Of a DNA stretch of 64,000 bases, positions 10,613 to 20,992 are shown one piece after another. This stretch comes from an uncultured Rhizobiaceae group bacterium. Its GTDB lineage: Bacteria > Pseudomonadota > Alphaproteobacteria > Rhizobiales > Rhizobiaceae. The stretch is taken from contig CANMVS010000009.1 of the NCBI GenBank assembly GCA_947501445.1, positions 1 to 64,000 of the forward strand. Reading direction: 5' to 3'. The notes beneath the pieces were generated by a model. It saw only the letters and a program-made list of their open reading frames with translations. It did not search any database and had not been told where the DNA came from. The stretch's first letter is position 1. The number at the start of each line of letters is the position of its first letter. A program made the position numbers and the translations under genes.

Positions 10613-11776
10613 TCAGCGCCCTTGCTTCTGTCTGCTCGTCAGATAGGCTTTTTCCAGAATATCGGCAGATTTGTGCGCGCCGCATGTATCAATGCTTTGC
10701 CAGTCTGGTGGAGGGGCTTGCATGATACGTCTGATTGCTTCGCGTATGTTTTCCGGGTTCTTCTGTTCATGAGACAACATTTCCACCAGATTGCGTTCAG
10801 CCAGAAGCTGCGTGCGTCGCAATTGCTCGGTTTCCTTGTCATTCCATTGCGGAGCAATAATGGCGCGGCATCCCGCCGCCATAATATCGGCTACTGTATT
10901 ATATCCGGCGAGTGAAATTGATAATTTCGCTCCAGCCAAAACCTGTGGAAGGTCAGGCAGGAATTCACGAACGACGATATCTGAGTTAAACAGTTGTCTG
11001 CTGAAATCAGCATCCATAAATGGGCCCGTCAGGACACACCAGCGCGCATCCTGCATCGTCGAACCACTTTTGGCTTCAACGGCGGCGCTTACGAGTTCGC
11101 GGCCTAGCATTCCTCCACCGACAGATACGACCACATCGAATTCAGGCACCACGCCGGACAGGTTGGGTATAATATCCGGCGCTACGATCCCTGTATAATT
11201 TATCAAGGTGGCGATCTCTTCGGTTAAAGGAAAGGTCGCATCAAGAGCGATCAGGTTCGGGTCGGCGTGAACCAATATGCCATCAAAATACGTCTTAAGG
11301 AGCGCAACTGTTTGCTGGTCCTTAGACGGCTTGTTGCCCTCCTGGAGAATATCCCGAACGGAGGCAAAAATGAGCGGTCGTTTCTGCATTGCGGCTGCCG
11401 CCTCCATGAAGGGCAGGAGCTCAAAATGCATTTGTCGACGCCCGAAGGGAAATGCTTCCGTAACGATGATATCCGGCTTTGCCTGGGCAAGAATGGTGAG
11501 CAGCCTGTCGCGCCTGTCACATTTATACTGGTCGTCAGCAAGGACACCCTGGGCCGTCAAAAGGTGTGAAAAATCACCTTTGGCAGTGACCAGTGATGGC
11601 AGGAAATGAACCTTTGCGCCGTAATCGTCAAATTGTGGCAGTTTTTCGCCGCCATAAATCAATTCAACGTCAAAGCCGCGCTGAACCAGGATTTTGACAA
11701 TTCTCATCGTACGAAAGACATGACCAACACCCAGGAGATGCTGGACGTAATAGAGAATTTTTGGTGTGCGTTTCAT
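10613..11776 (-). CDS. MurG-like GT-B glycosyltransferase (family 28 C-term-like)
   Basis: LYYVQHLLGVGHVFRTMRIVKIL; VSVGGGMLGRELV; LAGYNTVADIMAAGCRAIIAP. Confidence 0.83.
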   Translation of the reverse strand: MKRTPKILYYVQHLLGVGHVFRTMRIVKILVQRGFDVELIYGGEKLPQFDDYGAKVHFLPSLVTAKGDFSHLLTAQGVLADDQYKCDRRDRLLTILAQAKPDIIVTEAFPFGRRQMHFELLPFMEAAAAMQKRPLIFASVRDILQEGNKPSKDQQTVALLKTYFDGILVHADPNLIALDATFPLTEEIATLINYTGIVAPDIIPNLSGVVPEFDVVVSVGGGMLGRELVSAAVEAKSGSTMQDARWCVLTGPFMDADFSRQLFNSDIVVREFLPDLPQVLAGAKLSISLAGYNTVADIMAAGCRAIIAPQWNDKETEQLRRTQLLAERNLVEMLSHEQKNPENIREAIRRIMQAPPPDWQSIDTCGAHKSADILEKAYLTSRQKQGR

Positions 11777-13032
11777 TCTGCTGCAGCTTGAAACTTGCGG
11801 TCTATTCCCGAATGTTCCAGCAAATTGACCAATGTTGTGATTTCCTGGCGGTGATCGAACTGTCTTTCAACCTTGTCTGCACCGGCAGCACCCATTTTGC
11901 CTCTATTTTGCGGGTCTTTGATCAAAGTTTCCAGCGCCTTGGCAAGAGCTGTGGCATCATTTGGCGGGATCAGCAAGCCATTCTTGCCGTCTTCTATCAG
12001 CTCTACAATGCCCGAAATGGGAGTGGAAACACAGGCAAGGTTTTGGCTTTGTGCTTCCACCAGAACATTGGGAAGGCCATCACGATCGCCGTCGTCGGCG
12101 ATCCGGCACGGCAGCACAAACAGATCACTGTTTCGGTAGGTTTCGAGCACAAATTCCTGAGGTCTTGATCCAAGCAATTCGGTTTTTTCAATTAATCCGA
12201 GACGCTTGATCTGTTCAGCTATGTTATCTGACAGGACGCCACCTCCAATGTGGGTCCATTTCCAGTTAAGTGTCGCAGGCAAGAGAGCCAGTGCGTCGAT
12301 CAGCGTGTCCAGGCCCTTCTTCTCCACCGCACGACCGACAGTGATCAGGCGAACAGGATCATTGATATCGCTCCCGTCCCGTGGCGGCCTTAGATCGGCT
12401 GTGCGCTGAAAACGACTGAGGTCCAAACCATGGTGGACCAGTTCAACGGTATTCTGGTCTTGCGCCAATGTTCTCAGATGATGGTATCCGCTTTCAGTGC
12501 AGGTCACGGTCCATGACGCATCGTCCAGCTTTTCAGATAATTCCCAATCAGGCGACGTCCAGATATCCTTTGCGTGCGCTGAGCAGCTCCATTGGGTATC
12601 CACCATCATGTGTGTGTAATAGGCCACTGAGGCAGGTGTGTGGATAAAATGTGCATAAATCCAGGCCGTATTCTGCGGCAACTCATTTGCCATCACCAGT
12701 GCCTGACCAAAGCGCCGCAGCCTGTTGCGGCTGATATCGCGTCGAAAGTCCTTTAGCAAAGTATGAAACGCTTTGCGGTATCCGCTTCTTCTGCGGCTCG
12801 CAAACCACCCTTTCAGAACGCGCATGGGTTCTTCATGCAGATATTCAGGCAGATATATGACGGGCGCTTTGATTTCAGAATGTATTGGATGACGGGCTTT
12901 ATCTGTCGGTCGCCTCAAGGCAAAAATCACCAGTTCAAAGCCAGCGCGCTCAAGTTCCAGAAGCTCCTGCGCGATGAAAGTTTCGGAAAGACGGGGATAC
13001 CCTTTCAGGACAACCGCAATCTTCTTGTTCAT
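11773..13032 (-). CDS. Glycosyltransferase family 4 protein
   Basis: VLKGYPRLSETFIAQELLELERAG; VLPCRIADDGDRDGLPNVLVEAQS; ATGA overlap with next gene. Confidence 0.88.
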   Translation of the reverse strand: MNKKIAVVLKGYPRLSETFIAQELLELERAGFELVIFALRRPTDKARHPIHSEIKAPVIYLPEYLHEEPMRVLKGWFASRRRSGYRKAFHTLLKDFRRDISRNRLRRFGQALVMANELPQNTAWIYAHFIHTPASVAYYTHMMVDTQWSCSAHAKDIWTSPDWELSEKLDDASWTVTCTESGYHHLRTLAQDQNTVELVHHGLDLSRFQRTADLRPPRDGSDINDPVRLITVGRAVEKKGLDTLIDALALLPATLNWKWTHIGGGVLSDNIAEQIKRLGLIEKTELLGSRPQEFVLETYRNSDLFVLPCRIADDGDRDGLPNVLVEAQSQNLACVSTPISGIVELIEDGKNGLLIPPNDATALAKALETLIKDPQNRGKMGAAGADKVERQFDHRQEITTLVNLLEHSGIDRKFQAAAE

Positions 13033-14237
13033 CAGCCCACATGCTCCATATTTTTTGCGTGCCCCCTGCGCCCGCGCAGGATTGCACCGACACTATCGCA
13101 GATACGATCCAGCCCGCGAGCATCAAAATCATGTTCTGCCACGCCCGATTGCGCCCGAACAATAAGCTGCCGGATGGCCTTCAACATGCGTTTTGTGTTA
13201 CCGGCATCTTCCGTTAGAATTACGTCACAATATCCAAGATCTCGTGCACGTTCTGCCCGGATAAGCTGCTCAAGTCGCGGGGTTTGCCTAGGCACAAAAA
13301 GCGCTGCCTTTTTGCGGGCAATGACCTCACAAAAGGTATTGTACCCGCACATGCCTATGACGGCAGTGGCATTTTGTATCAACACCTCCGGATTGGCATC
13401 AAATCCGATAATATGAATACCCGCAGTTTGATTGGCACGCGCATGCGCTCGAGCCGCAAGATCGGGATCGGAATAGGGGCCCAGTAACAGCACAGCGGGT
13501 ACGGACAACTGTGGGTCGGCTTCATAGGCACTCAGAACGGCGTCCATCAATCGCGCCCCGTCACCACCGCCACCGGCCGTAACAAGCAGATAATTCGGCG
13601 GAAGACCCAGGGAGGGTTTGTTTTCGAACTGCGGGTAGTCCTGATACAAAAAGCCCGTGTAGCGGCATTTGTTCAGAACATTCTTAGACAGTCCGATGTC
13701 TGCAAGGGGATTATAAAATTTTTCCGAGCCATATATCCAGATTTGATCGTAAATACCGTCCAGAGAACCCAAAATGCCTTTGCGTTCCCACTCGCTGCGC
13801 AGCTTGGCAGGATCATCCAGCACATCTCTCAGACCCAGGATAAGCGTTGTTCCGGTGGATTTGAAATGGGCGATGGCATCGGTGAGTTCTCCACCAAGTC
13901 CCAGCGGTTCCTTGTCAGCAATGAACAGGTCAGCCGGATTGGCCATTACATATTTGTTGATGACCTCTTTTCGCGCTGTAATGACCTGGTCAAACGTCTG
14001 ATTAGACCCAACCGCTATATATTGGCCATCTGGCTGTTTATCCACCTGCGGAATTTCCACGTATTTGATACGTGGATGGGTCGAATATTCACCGGATATC
14101 TCGGACCCGGTGATAATGGTTGCATGAAGATCAGCAAACCGGTCAACCAGCGCTTTCGCAATTTTGCGGTTGCGCCGAATGTGTCCAAGGCCAAATGTAT
14201 CATGGCTATAGAGGATGAGGTGTGTTGCGTTGCTCAC
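13032..14237 (-). CDS. MurG-like GT-B glycosyltransferase
   Basis: LILYSHDTFGLGHIRRNRKIAKAL; LVTAGGGGDGARLMD; MCGYNTFCEVIARKKAALFVPR. Confidence 0.85.
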   Translation of the reverse strand: MSNATHLILYSHDTFGLGHIRRNRKIAKALVDRFADLHATIITGSEISGEYSTHPRIKYVEIPQVDKQPDGQYIAVGSNQTFDQVITARKEVINKYVMANPADLFIADKEPLGLGGELTDAIAHFKSTGTTLILGLRDVLDDPAKLRSEWERKGILGSLDGIYDQIWIYGSEKFYNPLADIGLSKNVLNKCRYTGFLYQDYPQFENKPSLGLPPNYLLVTAGGGGDGARLMDAVLSAYEADPQLSVPAVLLLGPYSDPDLAARAHARANQTAGIHIIGFDANPEVLIQNATAVIGMCGYNTFCEVIARKKAALFVPRQTPRLEQLIRAERARDLGYCDVILTEDAGNTKRMLKAIRQLIVRAQSGVAEHDFDARGLDRICDSVGAILRGRRGHAKNMEHVG

Positions 14238-14537
14238 GGGGTCAACTTGCCTTTAACATGGGCAATGGGTCATACCGCAGCGCCGCTTGGGCCCCGGAAA
14301 CACCGGGAAATCCCTTCAGTATGCTTCATTTTGTCCCCCAAAATTCTGTAGGCCACATTGTTTTAGCAGCTGATTTGTTTGCGTTGTAAATAAGCGTTTG
14401 TCTGACAGATGTCACGGTACTTTTGCGCGAAAGTGAAGCAAGGTGAGAATTGTGCGCGGGATAATTCTGCAAATTCGGGTTATAGATAATCAACCCAAGG
14501 GAATGTCCAGCTGTGGGCAGGGCATTCGCTAAGGGCA

Positions 14538-17003
14538 GTGCTATCTGCAGGTGGTGTTATGAAGTTGATTATTAAATGTGTCAAAATGGTTGCACTATTG
14601 CTGATCCTGAGTGTGGCAATCGGGGCGCCGGGAAGTCATGCACAGACTGCATTGCTGGATTCAATGTCTGGCTCCGGCAGCGAACAAACGGAAACCGATG
14701 CACTCAACACATTAATTAACAATGCCAAGGCCGATGGTTCAACGGTCATCGTCATTACGCCGCCATCAACCGGCGCCTCGGACAGCCAGTCCCTGTTGCC
14801 AATGCCAATGAACGGCGACCTGTTGCTGATGGCGCGTTCAAATGTGAAGCAAATGCTGGTGGGCGCGCTGGATTTTCACAACAGGTTGGTCGCTGCCATT
14901 GGCCGCGCAAGTTATGATGGTACGCCGTATTGGCTCGTTTGGGCCGTAGGAACGGCACTTTTCGGAATGACGCTTGGAGTGGGAATATACAAACTTGTGT
15001 CCCGCTGGATGCGAGATCAGATTGCTGCGCGTTATCGAACCGAAAATCTCACCCGCTCGGACAAATTATCGCTGCTGCTGATGCGTGGCGCGCTTATTTT
15101 GTTGTCGACTGCGATCATGTTTACAGTCACCATAATTGTGGCGGTGGCGCTTGATTTTGAGCACGAACCATCGCGCATGACGATTTTTACAATTGTCGCG
15201 ACCTATGCCTGTTACCGCATATTGCGTTATGTCATCCTGCTCAATTTCTTTGCCCCGGACATGCCGTCATATCGAATGGTCAATCTGGACGATGCCCGCG
15301 CGAGAAAACTCTACAATAACTGGGTTTATCTCAGCGTGTTCGGGGCATATATGCTTGGAATCATAGCGTGGGTTCATGGTCTTGGAATTGACAATGACAG
15401 CTACCGGCTAATGTCGATTATCGGCCTCGGCATCGTCTCGATTTTGATTGCGCTGCTGACGATCAAACACAAGGATGATACGCGCGATATTCTGTTGGGA
15501 AAGAGCAACAATGGTTTCGTCAGCCGCTACCGAAAATTTGCTGCACGTGTGACGACACCGGCCATGTTGCTCTATATTCTGGTTGCCTGGGTGGCGAGTT
15601 CCTTCCGGTTGTCGCTGGGTCTGCCAGGCGGCTATATAATTATCATGGCACCCGTCATTGTTTTTATCGTTGGTGCCATAGTCTACGCCTTGGCCATCAT
15701 CATCCTGGACAGGGTTTTTGAAAGACGCGCAAAGACATTTCGACATGGACAATTGATCAAACTCCGTCGCGCCCGCGCCGAGATTCGCCGCAAGGCGGAG
15801 GCACAAAGATTGGCTGAGCAGAATGAAGATCCCATGATGGAAATTGTGGGTGAGGGGGAGGAAATGGTGGTTCATCAGGTGGAATCGCCTGATGAGACCG
15901 ATATCAGTCTTGAGTACAAACCTTTGTTCAAGGGGCTGATTGAAAATGGAATTGTCACGGTCATATTGGTTTTTGCCATTGGCGAGTTGGCACGGTTGTG
16001 GGGACTGAATTATGAGCAACTGGGCGGGCATCCTTTGGCCAAAGCGCTCGATACCATTCTAATCGCCGTCTATACCTATCTTGCCTATCAGGCGGTCAAC
16101 ATATTCATCGACCGTAAAATTGTTGAGGAAGGTGGAACGCTAGACAATACGCCGGTCAACCCGGGCGAGGGTGATAGTGAGGGCGGTGTCGGTGAATCGC
16201 GTCTGGCCACCCTTTTACCCATCTTCAGAAATGTATTCATATCGCTCATGATAATAGTGGCCGGGGCCTTTATCCTATCCAGCTGGGGCGTCAATGTTGC
16301 ACCACTGTTTGCCGGTGCTGGTGTTGTTGGGCTGGCAATTGGTTTTGGCGCACAAACGCTTATCCGTGACATATTCTCAGGTGTATTCTTTTTGGTTGAT
16401 GATGCCTTCCGCAAGGGTGAATATATAGAGGTCGGCACGGTAAAAGGTGTCATTGAAAAGATATCAATGCGCTCGTTTCAATTGCGCCATCATTTAGGTG
16501 CCGTGCACACAATTCCATTTGGCGAAATAAAACAACTGACCAATTATTCGCGCGATTGGGTCATGATGAAGCTGCCTTTGCGTCTGACGTATGGCACCGA
16601 TGTTGAAAAAGTGCGCAAACTGATCAAGAAATTGGGTCAGGAGCTTTTGACCCATGAACAGATTGGGCATTTGTTTTTGCAGCCTCTCAAATCCCAGGGT
16701 GTCTATTCCATGGAAGATTCGGCAATGATCGTCCGTGTCAAATTCATGACCCGTCCTGGTGATCAATTTGTAACCCGTAAAGTCATTTACGGCGCCATAC
16801 GCGATTTATTCGAGGTCGAGGGCATTAAATTTGCCCATCGCGAAGTTACCGTCAGGCTGGCGGATGAGGGCGAAACCAAAAACCTCAGCCAGCAGCAAAA
16901 GGAAGCTATCACAGGTTCGGTGCGCAGCCTGATGGATGAAGAGGAGAAGCGTAAACAGGGCGGAATTCTGGATCCCGCCGCTGTGGCAACCGTTGAGCGA
17001 TAA
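14538..17003 (+). CDS. Mechanosensitive ion channel (MscS family, large multi-TM form)
   Basis: VAPLFAGAGVVGLAIGFGAQTLIRDIFSGVFFLVDDAFRKGEYIEVG MscS pore/beta domain. Confidence 0.93.
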   Translation: MLSAGGVMKLIIKCVKMVALLLILSVAIGAPGSHAQTALLDSMSGSGSEQTETDALNTLINNAKADGSTVIVITPPSTGASDSQSLLPMPMNGDLLLMARSNVKQMLVGALDFHNRLVAAIGRASYDGTPYWLVWAVGTALFGMTLGVGIYKLVSRWMRDQIAARYRTENLTRSDKLSLLLMRGALILLSTAIMFTVTIIVAVALDFEHEPSRMTIFTIVATYACYRILRYVILLNFFAPDMPSYRMVNLDDARARKLYNNWVYLSVFGAYMLGIIAWVHGLGIDNDSYRLMSIIGLGIVSILIALLTIKHKDDTRDILLGKSNNGFVSRYRKFAARVTTPAMLLYILVAWVASSFRLSLGLPGGYIIIMAPVIVFIVGAIVYALAIIILDRVFERRAKTFRHGQLIKLRRARAEIRRKAEAQRLAEQNEDPMMEIVGEGEEMVVHQVESPDETDISLEYKPLFKGLIENGIVTVILVFAIGELARLWGLNYEQLGGHPLAKALDTILIAVYTYLAYQAVNIFIDRKIVEEGGTLDNTPVNPGEGDSEGGVGESRLATLLPIFRNVFISLMIIVAGAFILSSWGVNVAPLFAGAGVVGLAIGFGAQTLIRDIFSGVFFLVDDAFRKGEYIEVGTVKGVIEKISMRSFQLRHHLGAVHTIPFGEIKQLTNYSRDWVMMKLPLRLTYGTDVEKVRKLIKKLGQELLTHEQIGHLFLQPLKSQGVYSMEDSAMIVRVKFMTRPGDQFVTRKVIYGAIRDLFEVEGIKFAHREVTVRLADEGETKNLSQQQKEAITGSVRSLMDEEEKRKQGGILDPAAVATVER

Positions 17004-17074
17004 CGACTTTCGCAAAATGTGCCTGGACTTAGGATAATCTGAACAATATTAGGCGAAATTGATCCTTTGCATGT

Positions 17075-17986
17075 GTGTGCCATCGCCTGCTAAAGAATAC
17101 GTGCAACGGGCAACCAGGAGTAGTACTTTTGATCAGAATGCAGGACCTGGATATGATTTCAGATTTTGGCAAGCGACGTATCGGGTCCATCGCGCAACTG
17201 ATGTGGACCCTGGCAACGCACAAAAAAATAGACCGTCAACGGCGAAAATTCATTCGAAAGAAACTTGCCCGCCGGTTTCCCGGTCCCTTTGACATAGAGA
17301 TTGAGAACATTCATCTGCGTGCCTATCCGCTCGAGAATTATTGTGACCGGACTGCTGTTGGCCGCAATCATCTGCCTGAAGTTCCCGAGCGTTCACTGAT
17401 TTTACCACTCGTGAAACCGGGCATGGTTTTTGTTGATATCGGTGCCAACATTGGTACCTATAGTCTTTTTGTTGCAAAGCAATGCAACGACCATGCGCGG
17501 ATATTGTCATTTGAACCCCACCCACGCACTTTCGGGAAATTGTCTTTCAACGTAAAAGCCAATGGCTTTAACGCCATTGAAGCCATCAACATGGGCGTGG
17601 GACCTGAACAGACACGCATGCGCCTTTATTCAAACGGTGGCACCAATATTGGTACGGCGTCAATTCTTCCGGAGGCAGCCAGCGACAAGCAATTTGTCGA
17701 TATCAAAATTGTTCCGCTTGCGGATTGTCTGAAAAGCCGTCTGATCAAGCGCGTTGATTTGTTGAAAATCGATATTGAGGGCTTTGAAGATCAGGCGCTG
17801 TTGCCGTTGATGACGCCGGAAAACAGTGCGTTATGGCCAAAAGCAATCCTCATTGAGACGGTTCTGCAAAAACACTGGCAACGCGATTGCGTTGAGGTGC
17901 TGACGTCACTTGGTTACACAATCGCTGGCAATACGTCAGAAAATCTTCTGCTGGTTCATCCAATGACCGAGAAACTGGAATCGTGA
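17075..17986 (+). CDS. FkbM family methyltransferase (start possibly 17138 or later)
   Basis: GMVFVDIGANIGTYSLFVAKQ SAM-binding motif; LKIDIEGFEDQAL FkbM signature. Confidence 0.88.
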   Translation: MCHRLLKNTCNGQPGVVLLIRMQDLDMISDFGKRRIGSIAQLMWTLATHKKIDRQRRKFIRKKLARRFPGPFDIEIENIHLRAYPLENYCDRTAVGRNHLPEVPERSLILPLVKPGMVFVDIGANIGTYSLFVAKQCNDHARILSFEPHPRTFGKLSFNVKANGFNAIEAINMGVGPEQTRMRLYSNGGTNIGTASILPEAASDKQFVDIKIVPLADCLKSRLIKRVDLLKIDIEGFEDQALLPLMTPENSALWPKAILIETVLQKHWQRDCVEVLTSLGYTIAGNTSENLLLVHPMTEKLES

Positions 17987-19269
17987 TTGATTTCCCGATT
18001 GCGTGAAAATCCACCCATGGAGATATTCATATCAAGATGATCCAGATGGAAGTTGATCGGCTCGCGATCATGGTCATGACCATTTTCGCAGGCCTCTATC
18101 AGTGACGTCATCATTTTGGCCGCGACCGGCGCATTTTTGAATTGATTGCCGCTGGTGCCAATGGCCATGTAATAGCCTGGCAAATCGCTGCAATCATAAA
18201 TTGGCATCCAATCATCTGTGACATCATAAAGTGCCACAACGCCACGCGTCTGCGATGGAATACCCAACTCGGGCAGCCTTTGAGCCATTCGCATGACAAG
18301 CACATTCCACTGTTCGGAAAAATTGCTGTCAAAATTGTCTGGATCATCAACCCATTGTTTTTGGTCGCAGGCAGGATCTTCAGAACCGATCAGAATATTG
18401 TTGCCGATCTCAGGCCTGCAATAGGTGTGAATATCACTATCGGAGTAGACGAGACCATTGTTTTCAAAATCAAAACCCTCTGGTGATGGCACATGGGCCA
18501 CTTCATGGCGCAATGCGCGTGTTTTTATATTCATGGATTGTTCAACACCGGCCATCTGGTTGATGCGAGCGGAATGGGGACCGGCGATGTTTATGACGAC
18601 CGGTGCCTGGATAGTTTGGCCGTCATTTAATACAACGCCGCTGACCCGGCCGTCACTTTGACTGATTTCAACAACTTCAGTATTGAAAGCAAATTCCGCT
18701 CCAAAAGCTTCCGCGCCGCGCTGTGCATTGTGCGCCGATAGTTTCGGATCATTCACATAGCCGCCATTTGGAAAGAATACCGCGCCAGCGACGCTTGGAC
18801 CGGTCGGCTCTCCGAAACCTGGGTCCTGCGGTCGTTTTGCAGGTTCGAATTGCCGTGTATCGGCACCTTTCAGATGATCGCCAATGGCTGTTGGTGCAAT
18901 GTCTTCATAGGGACAGCCAATGCGGTCCATCATCTGACATACTTTGGCTAAATTGTTGTTATGATCTGTTTTGATGACCAGGCAGCCGGTGTTGTGGTAC
19001 CTGATCAACCCGTATTCATCATCCACGCCAATGTAATCGGCCCAATTGCTCCAGTAGTGCCAACCTTCATAGGCGATCGCACAGGATTCCAACGCGGAAT
19101 AATAGGTGCGGATGATGGCGCATGACCCGGATGTCGATCCATAGCCGGATTCTGGAAGCTTATCGATTGAAAGCGTTTTCCAGCCTTTTTTGGCCATTTC
19201 AAATGCAGTGCATGCGCCAATAACACCAGCGCCTATTATAATTGCATCGTAGCTTTGTTTTTTTGGCAT
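17956..19269 (-). CDS. FAD-dependent oxidoreductase (DAO / sarcosine-oxidase-like)
   Basis: AIIIGAGVIGACTAFEMAKKGWKTLSIDK dinucleotide-binding motif; C-term AIGTSGNQFKNAPVAAKMM. Confidence 0.9.
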   Translation of the reverse strand: MPKKQSYDAIIIGAGVIGACTAFEMAKKGWKTLSIDKLPESGYGSTSGSCAIIRTYYSALESCAIAYEGWHYWSNWADYIGVDDEYGLIRYHNTGCLVIKTDHNNNLAKVCQMMDRIGCPYEDIAPTAIGDHLKGADTRQFEPAKRPQDPGFGEPTGPSVAGAVFFPNGGYVNDPKLSAHNAQRGAEAFGAEFAFNTEVVEISQSDGRVSGVVLNDGQTIQAPVVINIAGPHSARINQMAGVEQSMNIKTRALRHEVAHVPSPEGFDFENNGLVYSDSDIHTYCRPEIGNNILIGSEDPACDQKQWVDDPDNFDSNFSEQWNVLVMRMAQRLPELGIPSQTRGVVALYDVTDDWMPIYDCSDLPGYYMAIGTSGNQFKNAPVAAKMMTSLIEACENGHDHDREPINFHLDHLDMNISMGGFSRNREINHDSSFSVIG

Positions 19270-19298
19270 CTGATGTTCCTGATGGCTACCGGTGTGCT

Positions 19299-20093
19299 TT
19301 ACATGTGTACCGATTGTGCGATTTCAAAACGCTGCCCGATAATGGCGTAATCTTCAAGAGATGTTTGTGCAAATCCGGTCAGCAACAACATGTCCCGTGT
19401 CGTTTCGTCCAAGGTTGCCATGGCTTCCACGACGGCCATATGAAGCTGGTCTGTCGACCAGTCTTTATTCTTGGAGCAGATCATGGGTAATCCGGGCGTC
19501 GGCTCGGTTGTTGTCAACACACGTAATTCCTGCGCCGCTTTCTCGTGCCTTAATGCAATTTGCCATGTGACCGCATCAATGGCGGCAACGTCGGCAACGC
19601 CGGTAGCGACATTGCGAATGGATTGTCGATGGGAGCCGCTTTGCAGCCGGCACAGGAAATAGGGCTCAGAACCCGCCAGATCGCGTAGCGCGTAGGCAAG
19701 TGTGGCATAGCCGGATTGAGAATTATGGCCATTGAAGGTGAACCGGGAGCCCTGTAACGCACTCAGGTCGGCTGCCGGAAAATCCTTTCGCACGACGATG
19801 GTGCTATAATAACATCCGGCGCCACAGTCGATATCATAGGCAGGTGTTCCGATAACATTGACGCTGTCGGCCAGACTGCGGACGAGTGGCAATCCGCATG
19901 TTTGTGACAGCAGCAGGCCGCGCTGTTGCCACAGCTCAGCATCCGGTGTGCCTCGGTGCAATGCATCGGGTGCCGGCAGGCGGTAATTTCTCAGACTTTT
20001 TCGCAACGCCCGCCAGTACACGTCGTGAGCATCTTCCAGTTCCGGCCAATCGTACATTGGCAGCGCCGCGATGGCAGCTATGTTTTCGCTCAT
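19299..20093 (-). CDS. PhnD/SsuA-like phosphonate-type ligand-binding protein, apparently without signal peptide
   Basis: RFTFNGHNSQSGYATLAYALRDL and DVAAIDAVTWQI typical of PhnD-like folds; start MSENIAAIAALPMYDW overlaps desaturase stop as ATGA. Confidence 0.75.
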   Translation of the reverse strand: MSENIAAIAALPMYDWPELEDAHDVYWRALRKSLRNYRLPAPDALHRGTPDAELWQQRGLLLSQTCGLPLVRSLADSVNVIGTPAYDIDCGAGCYYSTIVVRKDFPAADLSALQGSRFTFNGHNSQSGYATLAYALRDLAGSEPYFLCRLQSGSHRQSIRNVATGVADVAAIDAVTWQIALRHEKAAQELRVLTTTEPTPGLPMICSKNKDWSTDQLHMAVVEAMATLDETTRDMLLLTGFAQTSLEDYAIIGQRFEIAQSVHM

Positions 20094-20992
20094 TTCAGGT
20101 GCCCAGGCTTTGACGGATATATGACCGGTTCCTTTTGCCGCAGAGCAAACAGACGAATGATCTGCCAATAATTGTCAAATCGATAGCCCTTGTTCATGGC
20201 AAGAAACCGTTTGCGGTTTGAACTGTATAGTTCCGGTAACTTATGCCAGGCAACAGCCGGGTAGGCGTGATGCACCGCGTGAAGGTTATTGTTGAGAAAC
20301 AGCAGACTGAATATCCCGCAATCTTCAATGATCACCGAGCGCGCGCGCACGCTTTCTTCAGCCTGATGTTCCAGATAGGTTCTGATCATCAGCAAAGACA
20401 GGCCGCCATAACAACAAACCAGATAATAACTCAAGTGCAGCGGGGACCACCATGTAACGACGCATAGCACAGGCACTGCCAGAACAATATGTGTTATCCA
20501 GGCGTTGCGCACTGAAGTGTGACCGGCAAAAATTGCCTGACAATCTGACACGATCAGCCGGACGAGTGCTATAGCAGGGCCAAGAACCAGCCGCCCTATC
20601 AATGTATTGTTCAACTGCAGCATCAGTTTGAAAAATACCGGCAGACGCTGCCAGAATGGCTGCGCAAGGTACCAGCTTTCCGGGTCGTCGTAGGGATCGC
20701 AAATTCGCGAGTTTAAATGATGTTTGAGATGGGAATCCTTAAATCGCAGATAGGGAATAAACAACCCAAGAGGAATTGATACGATCGCATCATTCAAAAG
20801 CTGTGAACGAAAAGGATGGCCGTGCAGACACTCATGCTGGAGAGAGGAATGGAGCGTAATGGTTGGCACCAGCAAAATTACGGTTACGAGCGTTGAAACC
20901 TCTGCCAGGCCAATCACCGCACCAATCCAGATTGCATAACATATCACGATCAGAAATATTGTGCGCCATTCCGATTTGTCCCTCAAAATCAT
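20090..20992 (-). CDS. Membrane fatty acid desaturase/hydroxylase family protein (upstream alternative start 21049)
   Basis: Three His boxes: HECLHGH, HLKHH, HAVHH; multiple TM segments. Confidence 0.85.
   Translation of the reverse strand: MILRDKSEWRTIFLIVICYAIWIGAVIGLAEVSTLVTVILLVPTITLHSSLQHECLHGHPFRSQLLNDAIVSIPLGLFIPYLRFKDSHLKHHLNSRICDPYDDPESWYLAQPFWQRLPVFFKLMLQLNNTLIGRLVLGPAIALVRLIVSDCQAIFAGHTSVRNAWITHIVLAVPVLCVVTWWSPLHLSYYLVCCYGGLSLLMIRTYLEHQAEESVRARSVIIEDCGIFSLLFLNNNLHAVHHAYPAVAWHKLPELYSSNRKRFLAMNKGYRFDNYWQIIRLFALRQKEPVIYPSKPGHLK

Noticed and set aside
12763-13416. 217-aa plus-strand ORF
   Set aside because: Antisense to two well-supported glycosyltransferase genes; no recognisable domain; shadow ORF.
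15408-16031. 207-aa minus-strand ORF
   Set aside because: Antisense to the MscS channel gene; low-complexity H/Q/N-rich translation, no domain.
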